From contig CM074138.1 in the NCBI GenBank assembly GCA_037178625.1, forward strand, positions 2,666,001 through 2,730,000: a stretch of 64,000 bases of DNA, in the 5' to 3' direction. Positions 43,005 through 51,779 of this stretch are shown piece by piece. A program made the translations under genes and the position numbers. Below the pieces are notes generated by a model. It ran no database searches. It was not told where the DNA came from and saw only the letters and a program-made list of their open reading frames with translations. Source of the DNA: Skeletonema tropicum. Its lineage: Eukaryota > Bacillariophyta > Thalassiosirophyceae > Thalassiosirales > Thalassiosiraceae. Every line of letters starts with the position of its first letter. Position 1 is the stretch's first letter.

Positions 43005-43904
43005 ATGCCATCTATTTCGGATAGAAGTCTTGGTGCCTCACCCATCACTCAAGAGATGGAAACTGAACTGAACCAAATTGTGAGCTACCTCAATTGGGAA
43101 CAGAATAAGTACACGACTCTTCCCAATTATCCAGTCAACTTAATTGCCACCGCTACAAGAGAGAGATTCCTCATGTTTAAGGGCCTCAATGCTAATGGGA
43201 GACAAGGCAATGATCCTGATTTAGTGATTTTAGTGATCGGCCCTCGGGGCCCCAATTCGGTACGGCACAGCAAGTATCGGACGGGCCACGGAGGTGCCCT
43301 CCTTACGTCATGTGTTATTCTTGGACTACTGCAACAAGACACGCCAATCTTGCTCAGCAATATTGAGTCACTTGTGGCTAGTAAGACACAGCCCAGTTTT
43401 GATTACAAGGCGATCTATCTTGGAAAGAGAACGCGATGGATTATTGGAGATGTAAGAGTAAGGACGTCAAATCATAGGGGGATGACAAACGGGAGCTTGG
43501 ATATGGATTCTAGTACTTGCTGGTACGGCATTGAGATATGTATCTTTGACGGTAGATACGACATGTATGAGGGACAGAGAAGTTCTCGGCACTTCCGAAG
43601 AGGTTTGCTGCAGAATGTAGCAGCTGGTTGCATTAGGTTTGCATTCATTCGAGGTGAGTATAACCCTGCGGATATGCTTAGCAAGCATTGGGCATACCAA
43701 GCAGTATGGCCATTGATCAGACCTATCCTATTTTGGAAAGGCGATACGATGAAAATATTGGAGGAAAAGAAGAGTGATGATAAGAATGACGAACCAAGGG
43801 GAGTGACAAACGGGAAGTAGCCCGTATTGGTATTGATTCTGTACTTATCGATGGTATGTTAGATTATGTATCTTTGGGGATAGATACAAAAGGTTGAAGG
43901 TAGT
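43005..43904 (+). mobile_element. Ty1/copia 3' end with LTR fragment, plus strand copy
   Basis: The frame 43005-43820 ends with the RNase H C-terminus (QNVAAGCIRFAFIRGEYNPA, DMLSKHWAYQAVW, RPILFWKGDT), typical of diatom CoDi elements. At 43238-43310 it is interrupted by about 75 bp that match the left end of the GGCCCTCGGGGCC elements (same as 34873-34945). The interruption keeps the frame open. The LTR starts at 43857 (TGTTAGATTA) and is cut at about 43904 by another GGCCCTCGGGGCC end. No protease, integrase or main RT domain is present. Confidence 0.75.
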
Positions 43905-43905
43905 C

Positions 43906-44440
43906 GGCCCTCGGGGCCCCTGTTCATGGAGCGCAGAGCAGCGTAATAGGGGGCTGCAGGTGCCCTTCTATTACAGGTAGGAAATTCAGAATTTTTCAGC
44001 CAAAATTTTCTACAGGGTTTAAGGGAGGAATCAGTATATGTGCTTTTTAGTGAGAAGGTTTACCTGTAGGACACGTAGAGTCCTCGGTAGAGACTACTGG
44101 CATAGAATCTGTATGTGTTCCTACGTAGAAAGCGAGAAGTACCTGTTGAAAGCGAGAAATTGACTGTACTAGATGCGCTTTTTGAGCATCTAAATCGGTC
44201 TGTACGAGAAAGAAATACAGGTTTTGCACTGGTGTTAGTCGATTTAGTTGTCTTATTTCTTCGTCACGAGAAATTGACTTTTTTTGTAAATCTGTGCGGT
44301 GAACAATTTTGCTAATCACATAGCAGATGCCTACCCTGAGAAATAATCACTTGGGATCTCATAATCTTTCTTCGCCTCCTTCCACTTTTTGTTTGGTTTG
44401 GTGATGATTTTGGTAATCCTGTTCGTCACAGGGCACATAA
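43906..44440 (-). mobile_element. Inverted copy of the helicase element 3' end
   Basis: Reverse complement of about 40570-41188. It ends (on the minus strand) with GGCCCCGAGGGCC, is inserted in the copia LTR, and includes the helicase tail (KKWKEAKKDYEIPSDYF) near 44345-44400. The two arms enclose 2.7 kb, making the whole 40.5-44.4 kb region a large imperfect palindrome. Confidence 0.75.
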
Positions 44441-44702
44441 AAGAATGGGCTGCGTATTGCAGACAGACCACTCATATCATCCCGTTTGTTCTTCTTCTAT
44501 GTACGAGAGGTACAGTAGATTCGAAGTACGTACAGTTAGCTAGTAGCAAAATTCAAAATTCAAAATCGGTCGGATGTCGGAAGGCTTGCCGCACTCTCTT
44601 TTGTACAAACATTTATGACAATGCCAACGGCTCTTACACATTGAGCCAGCATCAAACACTGCACAAGTAATTCGCCGACGTCAATCCTGTCTGTGCGTCA
44701 AT
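44441..44702. other. Unassigned sequence
   Basis: No gene recognised. The frame at 44389-44670 overlaps the antisense of the helicase tail. Confidence 0.3.
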
Positions 44703-45423
44703 ATGGCGGTCACACCCGAGCCATGTCCGATGGGGGTCTGGAGGACAGAGGAAGATGTCATGGAACGTTATAACATCAATGCAAGAGTGATGAGAGTTTA
44801 CAGAAACGAATCACCCCCAGGAAATATGCACTTTGAAACTGGTGTGAAAGTGGGTGCTCCTAATCCCTACAACCAGCACTGATTTGTCTACATATCACCA
44901 GAGGGCACCAAAGCACACTATGGTAACATAACGTTACTGATTTGGTCAAGAATGTGTCATTACTTTAGCAACAACACTATCCAAACTGATGCCGCCGCCG
45001 ATGATAAAGACACCACCACCTTCCGTCAACATTTCGAAGTTTATACAACGTTGAAAGCAACTCCTGCCAATATCACCGCCGCTTTTGAGAAGGGAGTAAT
45101 GAAGCGCTCTAACGAGTTACAAAATAAGGCACCACTTCGCCGTGTTACACGCATGCGTGGACAAGAACAAGAAGAGCAAAGAGACCAAACAACCGGCAAC
45201 CCCACATCCCGCAGGCGTTGAGAGGAAGCTAAGCAACAATACTAAGAGACCAGCAACAGCACATCCCTCTCCAGCAGGCGTCGACAAGAACAAGAAGAGC
45301 AGAGAGACCAAGCGAGAGGCAACCCCAAATCCCGCAGGGTCGAAGACGAGCGATGATACGAAGAGACCAGCAGCACCACACCCCGATGCTCAAATTGATG
45401 TTAAAAAATTGAAAACAAGTTAG
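44703..45423 (+). pseudogene. Broken gene for a Lys/Thr/Pro-repeat protein
   Basis: From ATG 44703 one frame runs to 45221 with a single in-frame TGA (44880-44882, after PYNQH). Content is protein-like (MERYNINARVMRVYRNES; FVYISPEG; RMCHYFSNNTIQT; FRQHFEVYTTLKATPANI). Around 45140 the coding appears to move to another frame (45142-45423) that holds three copies of a DKNKKSKETKQPATPHPAG-like repeat. At least one nonsense change and one frameshift are needed. Family not recognised. It is the last gene-like feature before the telomeric repeats. Confidence 0.45.
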
Positions 45424-45751
45424 TGATTACAATAACACAATTGGCATTGCGTCATGTACACTCTTGAACTCACCCTCTCTCTAAGTAGTATCTTGTGTTC
45501 AAAATTAGTTTTACGAAATACCCCCACTGCAATTAACACCCCCCCCCTTCGAGGCACTAAACGCAGATTCACTACTCTCCAATACTAAGTAATGAAGAAC
45601 CAGTCATTAGTTGTTGCTGGGATGCGTCAACATGGGCTGTAGAAATAATAATGATCCCAACACCCACACATTATTTATGCACCATTACTTGTCACTGTAA
45701 ACGGTCGCCATTAATAAATAACAAGCATCGTCGAGCAGAATATTTCACCAA
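45424..45751. other. Subtelomeric spacer
   Basis: No gene. Includes a C10 run near 45538-45547. Directly precedes the telomeric array. Confidence 0.5.
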
Positions 45752-45932
45752 GTTAGGGTTAGGGTTAGGGTTAGGGTTAGGGTTAGGGTTAGGGTTAGGG
45801 TTAGGGTTAGGGTTAGGGTTAGGGTTAGGGTTAGGGTTAGGGTTAGGGTTAGGGTTAGGGTTAGGGTTAGGGTTAGGGTTAGGGTTAGGGTTAGGGTTAG
45901 GGTTAGGGTTAGGGTTAGGGTTAGGGTTAGGG

Positions 45933-45973
<41 letters not shown>

Positions 45974-46135
45974 GGTTAGGGTTAGGGTTAGGGTTAGGGT
46001 TAGGGTTAGGGTTAGGGTTAGGGTTAGGGTTAGGGTTAGGGTTAGGGTTAGGGTTAGGGTTAGGGTTAGGGTTAGGGTTAGGGTTAGGGTTAGGGTTAGG
46101 GTTAGGGTTAGGGTTAGGGTTAGGGTTAGGGTTAG
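45752..46135 (+). repeat. Telomeric repeat array (TTAGGG)n
   Basis: About 64 units of TTAGGG without interruption except one extra T near 45950. The G-rich strand reads 5' to 3' toward the right, the orientation of a right chromosome end. The array runs into the gap. Confidence 0.97.
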
Positions 46136-46635
46136 NNNNNNNNNNNNNNNNNNNNNNNNNNNNNNNNNNNNNNNNNNNNNNNNNNNNNNNNNNNNNNNNN
46201 NNNNNNNNNNNNNNNNNNNNNNNNNNNNNNNNNNNNNNNNNNNNNNNNNNNNNNNNNNNNNNNNNNNNNNNNNNNNNNNNNNNNNNNNNNNNNNNNNNNN
46301 NNNNNNNNNNNNNNNNNNNNNNNNNNNNNNNNNNNNNNNNNNNNNNNNNNNNNNNNNNNNNNNNNNNNNNNNNNNNNNNNNNNNNNNNNNNNNNNNNNNN
46401 NNNNNNNNNNNNNNNNNNNNNNNNNNNNNNNNNNNNNNNNNNNNNNNNNNNNNNNNNNNNNNNNNNNNNNNNNNNNNNNNNNNNNNNNNNNNNNNNNNNN
46501 NNNNNNNNNNNNNNNNNNNNNNNNNNNNNNNNNNNNNNNNNNNNNNNNNNNNNNNNNNNNNNNNNNNNNNNNNNNNNNNNNNNNNNNNNNNNNNNNNNNN
46601 NNNNNNNNNNNNNNNNNNNNNNNNNNNNNNNNNNN
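46136..46635. other. Assembly gap, exactly 500 N
   Basis: 500 unknown bases. A round number suggests a placeholder gap, so its true size, and whether both sides are really adjacent, is unknown. Confidence 0.99.
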
Positions 46636-47340
46636 GGGTGCGGATTCGTTCGTCGAGCTTTTTGCGGACCATGGTTTTGATTGAAGATTGATGCTTCGAT
46701 TGATAAGATATGATATGCTCGACTGATGGCAAGAATTTGAGTTATCTGCTCGAGATTTGCTGATCAAAAGTTATAGCTGCTGGACGACAATATAATAATG
46801 ATGATATTATCAAGAGCACTACGTTCGACGTTGCAATAACTTGGCTGTACACGATGTCAATGTACTTCGTTGCAATGGCTATTGTACTTTTTAGGCCATC
46901 ATGGATTTGTTCTGTCAAGTTTTGGATGGCGCAGAAAGCGGAGCAAAGACAGACAAAGTAAATATTCTTGCAAAAAATATAAGTCTTCTCAGCCATCTAC
47001 AGATACTTTTCTTGTTTACAATACCAGTGATACGTAGTTTACCGTAGCACAGAAGTAACCTAAAGCCCCACCGAACCCCCACCACAGCTAGCTAGCTCTT
47101 TTACTGTCCTTGCCTTACTTATTGTTGGTCGGTGGTCGTGCGTTGCTCATGATGAAGTAACTAAGCTGGTGGACTATCTCAGATGTATTATAGTGCTCAA
47201 GCTCCTCTTTTGGCAAGAGAGAAAAAGATGACGATAGATAAGAGTACAAACATAATTCATGCTAGTATGTACCTTTTTACCCCTCAGAAACTATACAATT
47301 TTCCGCACAAGTACCAACACCTACCAGGCCTGTGCGCTGG
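46636..47340. other. Intergenic right of the gap
   Basis: No telomeric repeat on this side. 47001-47071 (CGTAGTTTACCGTAGCACAG, TAACCTAAAGCCCC) recurs in inverse orientation twice at 54657-54770. Confidence 0.5.
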
Positions 47341-50300
47341 TTAAAACTGAAACCACGACAACAAGCCGAAACTGATGCTCATCAAAGCGATGATATTCGA
47401 TGCTTTGTTCTTGGCACTGCTAGGCTCGTCATCTGGAGAACTATCATTATCAGTCGGCTCCTCCTCTTTGCCCTCAATGGAATACTCATCACCAACTCCT
47501 TCAACTTCCAGAGTGCCGCATCGACTGTAAGGAAAACATGGCTTACAAAATAGCTCGGCTTCCTTGCAATCTTCAGACAACATTGACCCATCTTCGCCAC
47601 AAATACCACTATTGTGATCGAAACAAATCTTTCCCAAGCTGCATGAAGCGAATTCTGGTCCACAGGTGTCACTCTCGACAAATTTTCCACTTTCGTCTTT
47701 CACGCTACCTTCTTCTCCTTCTTCGAGAGTGCCACATCGACTGTAAGGGAAACAAGACTTACAATATAGCTCGGCTTCTCTACACTCTTCAGTCAAAATT
47801 GACCCATCAAAGGCACAAATCCCACTATTGTGATCAAAACAAGGAGATCCCAAGCTACATTCTGCAAATTCTGGTCCACAGGTGTCACTTTCCACAAATT
47901 TCCCACTTGCATCTGCCAAGCCACCTCCACAGGCACTAGCCGGAAAACAGGAGTCACAAAATGGCGAAGCTTGCTTACATTCTTCAATAACAAGATTTCC
48001 ATCCACACATGTGAAAGGTGAGTTTTCATAGCACGGTCCAGCTTGCTCACAGTCAGGGATAGGTATAGCACAAGAGTCTTCGACATACGTAGACCCAGCA
48101 ATGTAATCACTACCGTCGTCATCTCTCCAGTCAGGACAATTCTCGTTCTCCCCATACTTTCCATCACGAGGCATGGTCCCTTCACGAATGGCATCGAGCT
48201 GTGCTTTAACTTCAACGAGTCTTGCGCTTAGAGTCTTCAACAAGGGCTTGGATGCAGTGTTGTAGTCACTGAAGTCCAATCCCAGCTCAGACTCTTCATA
48301 GCTCTCGACTGTATAATTGGTAGTAGTAGCAAACCAATCATCTACAATATACGTCTTGATATCATTACCATATGATCTTAGGTCTGCGATAGAAGCTTCA
48401 ACTACCCCGACGAATTCTTCGACGTAATTCAGATAAGTTTCCCAGCTCTGTTCATCATTGAGTACTCTTCCAAGAATAGGATGGTCTATAACCATAACAA
48501 ACAACATTCATGGGAGTGAGTATACAAGTTTTCTCAATCAAAACATGACAATCGATAATAGGTAAGTGCTTACCTTCCACAGATTTGCACGAAGGACGTA
48601 GAATTGGATGGTATATCATTCGCGGACCACAGTCCGCACCACATAGAGCTTTAACACCATCAGTAGCAATCGAATTATGATCATACTGAACAATACTCCA
48701 AGAGGCTCCATTATCCAACGTAGCAAGATACCAATTATTCACAATGTCAATGACTGAATCTTGATTCAGCGTGACAGCATAGGCAGCAAAATTCTTGATC
48801 CATTGATCGGCATTGATGAATGGCTTGATATCACTTACTGTCATGTTGAACACGACAGAGTCTATTAAGTTGATCATCGCCTCCTCTGTGGACTTTGGTC
48901 CGTAGTCTCTATCGACACGTCCCAATGATACAAGAGCGGTCCCACAGGAATTATTGTAATGGAGAATACCCTGAGTAAGATCTGCTCCCTCCTTGACTAT
49001 CTCTCCAAAAAAGTATGCGCCACAAGCGTCAATTCGTTCCGCATCGACCGTGGTATTACCGTCAAATGTAGGGATGTCAGCACGATGATCGCCACGTTCA
49101 AAGTAGTATGGATTAGGCTCTTCATCGCTCTTCGCGGCAATCACTGCAGGATCTGTAATGGGACATTGAGCAACTTGAGTCTTCACCTTGTACAATGCCG
49201 TGTCTTCTGGTTGGAATACACCAAACGAACGTTGCATGACATATCCTTGAACCGGTGCCTCCAATAAGGTGTAGAATCCGACGTACTCTCCATTCATGAA
49301 CAATCGAACGGGTCTACTTCTCAAGTATGGCAGGCCAAATCGACGCAACATGAAATGTGAGGCATAATCTCTCATGTAGGAGGGATCACCAAGATGATTC
49401 CGTAGGTATACGATTTCCATCCCCATGAATGGCGTGTCAAATTCGATTTGAAAGGGCACATTTGGAAGACCGTAGCAAGCAGTCAGCATCAAGGTACTTT
49501 GTCCTTTGGTACGGATCTTACCCGTTCCTGCGGAGGAGATGATGGAGGTGGTATTGGATGGGTTGGAAACGGCCACGTCGATGAATGGTACGAATTCCTC
49601 CCATGTTGGATGGTCGACTGAGTAGGAAAGAATGTATTAAAGAACGTAGTGTGATGAGTTGAGGGATATAACAACATGGAGAGAGCACACATTCCAATTC
49701 TACTCAAACTCAACTTACCAATCGTAGCCAAACTTTCATTACCAAGAGTCACATGAAGATCAACAACCTTCTCAAAATTACTTCACCACCATCACCTTCC
49801 CCCTCCTCCAAGAAAAAATCATTCCCAGCCTCATTCTGCTCCGCCAACTTCACCTCCAAAGGCTTGGGCTTCTCATATACATTCTTTTCTCCAGGGGTAG
49901 GCATGGCCGTATATTGATACCCACCATCGTCATCGTCAAACGAGGCAAATGTTTGATCCGCCTCACCACTTCCCAAAAGCATCACTTCCGAAACAATCTC
50001 CCCATTGGTATCAAGAAGTGTAACTACATCATCACTACCAATTCCAAAGTTGAAATCGATATTGCGACATAATACAAGATATTCACCAGGGTTGATGACA
50101 ATGGTCGAGTTGTTCTTGTTGGAGAATACTTTGGCCTTGTCGTCATTTTTACCCTTGTCATCGTGAAGTGTATAGTTGAACAGATCTAGACTGGTGGTGG
50201 TGTTGGAGGTGAGGAAGAGTTCAATCCAATCTTCTCCGTTGCAAGTGTTGGGTGATCCTTTGTAGGCTACCTCATTGATTTTTAGGGATGCGGATGCATT

Positions 50301-50345
50301 TTGGAGTATGGTGGTTATTAGTAGTAGTACAGCGACGATTTTCAT
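47341..50345 (-). CDS. Secreted CotH-type protein with lamin-tail domain and Cys-rich repeats
   Basis: Three exons on the minus strand: 50345-49719, 49617-48574 and 48485-47341; introns 101 and 88 bp with GTAAG donors and phase-1 junctions. Total about 938 residues. A signal peptide (MKIVAVLLLITTILQNASAS) is followed by a lamin-tail-like beta domain (LKINEVAYKG, DWIELFLTSN, YLVLCRNIDFNFG, DDVVTLLDTNGEIVSEVML). Exon 2 carries the CotH kinase-like fold (GTGKIRTKGQST, YLRNHLGDPSYMRDYASH, FMNGEYVGFYTLLEAP, SWSIVQYDHNSIATDG). Exon 3 ends with three Cys-rich units (SDTCGPEFA-CSLG--CFDHNSGIC; C-x2-CFPYSRCG) and a hydrophobic C-terminus suitable for a GPI or membrane anchor. One base seems missing in exon 1 near 49782: the frame there reads into a stop, while the next frame (NFEKVVDLHVTLGNESLATI) continues properly into exon 2. 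Confidence 0.8.
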
Positions 50346-50689
50346 GGTGTACTTTATTTATGGCAGCCTCAATGCAAAAGATTCATTGCTTCGTTGCATT
50401 GAGAAACAATCACTTCCTATTGTACTTATCACTTATCGAGCAAAAGCAAGCAAGTCAAGACCATCGTGAAGGATGCGGTATTCGTTTGAAGCCTTCTTTG
50501 AGCTTCTTTGATGTTCGGAATGCAAAGAAACTTCAACTGTCGCCGGCCGGCCGTTGCGCGTTGCGTGTCTCGAATTCGGCGAGCAGGAAATGGCGCCAGC
50601 CACGATGAGTGAGGTGTCAAGCAACAGCGCAACGCGCAACACATCACAGCAACATACACAGCTAGCAACAGCACCGATGACTAGGGTGC

Positions 50690-51060
50690 ACCGTGTGCGA
50701 GTAAAAGAGGAGAGATAAAGCAGTACTCTAGAGGCGCATGCACGTAGCTGAGGCCGAACGATGAGCGGCAACCTCAGGAAGTCACAGGTATCTTGATTTT
50801 CGAACGCTGACCCCATGCCTGCGAGAGGCAGGCGATGGGGTCAGCGGCAGATTCTTCTCACTACTCACTAAATATTGAGATATGTAATAAAATCCTTTTT
50901 TCTAGCATTGCCTAGCCGTATCATAGCTTATGCGGGCAGCATTACTACTTATTCGATCAAGCCAAACGAAAGGATGCAAAAAGAATCGCTGTAACATTTG
51001 TGTGACGATTCGAACTTACTTCAGGGGTAACAAAATGTAACAAAGACTAACCCTAACAAA
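50690..51060 (+). repeat. Dispersed ~400-bp repeat, copy 2
   Basis: Matches 37640-38040 in the same orientation with scattered differences. One copy is left of the telomeric array and one is right of the gap. Confidence 0.6.
50806..50845 (+). other. Strong hairpin, second copy
   Basis: GCTGACCCCATGCCTGC pairs with GCAGGCGATGGGGTCAGC around GAGAG. Compared with 37769-37807, the T-A pair replaces C-G, a compensated change. Confidence 0.7.
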
Positions 51061-51239
51061 ATTCCTTCCCGCAATAATTAAGGATTTCTACACTTAAGGA
51101 TTTCGCGCAATTTTACCCAGATCATGCGGTTCGACAGATAGATTTCGATTTCAGCGCTTCATGGGTCCCTCCCCACTCCGCGAATATTGAGATGCCTTTA
51201 CAATGCATTTTGGGAATGGTGTGGCATTCTAACTAGTAT

Positions 51240-51523
51240 TAGAGCGTCCTTAACTTATTACTTACGCAAAAAACTGAACGAAATGACGTCACTTGTGAGT
51301 TGTGGAATTTTTTGATGACGTTTTGCGTAAGTAAGACAAGAGAAATTGCTGATTTACTTACGCAAAATCGAATTTTTCCGTAAGTAAATAAGACCACTCT
51401 TTCACGTAGGAACTAATATATCTCTTTTTTGACATCAAGTAAATACTTTGGCAACAGCCATGGTGAGCAAGTAAGTGCGGTCATTAGGCAAGTAGAGCGT
51501 CCTTAACTTATTACTTACGCAAA
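51240..51523. repeat. Small element bounded by 31-bp direct repeats
   Basis: The same 31 bp (containing CCTTAACTTATTACTTACGC) lies at 51240-51270 and 51493-51523. Between them are inverted copies of the inner part (TTTTGCGTAAGTAA near 51321) and another TTACTTACGCAAAA near 51356. It could be a small LTR-like or foldback element, or a cluster of regulatory sites. Confidence 0.5.
51284..51291. promoter_or_regulatory. CRE palindrome TGACGTCA
   Basis: Perfect bZIP/CREB-type site about 490 bp upstream of the AP2 gene A start, inside the small repeat. CRE-type sites act in diatom CO2/light responses; a role here is only a possibility. Confidence 0.25.
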
Positions 51524-51779
51524 TTTAGGTTCGCATGAGTTGTGACGTTTTTGTGACCTTGTGGAGCGCGCAAATTTTGGACCAACCGGCACCAAAGTTC
51601 TGGCACCATTTCTCCCACCATTTTTTGAAAATTTTTGAACTGCAGCGGCGTTCTCTCCGGCCGTCCGAGCCCACTCGACATGGCGCTACAGCACCGATGA
51701 CGATGATCAGTAGCAGTAGTAGCTAGTATTAGGTACACCTGACAACGCCATCCTAATAATCTATGTATTGCTAGCTACA

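Larger units (their letters stand above)
50346..51779. other. Intergenic region with dispersed repeats, upstream of AP2 gene A
   Basis: Holds the second copy of the 400-bp repeat (50690-51060) with its hairpin, and the TTACTTACGCAAA element (51240-51523). No gene supported. Confidence 0.5.

Noticed and set aside
45651..46691. Long ORFs of Gly-Leu, Arg-Val, Leu-Thr or Asn-Pro repeats across the telomeric array and gap
   Set aside because: They are direct translations of TTAGGG repeats extended through N bases; not genes.
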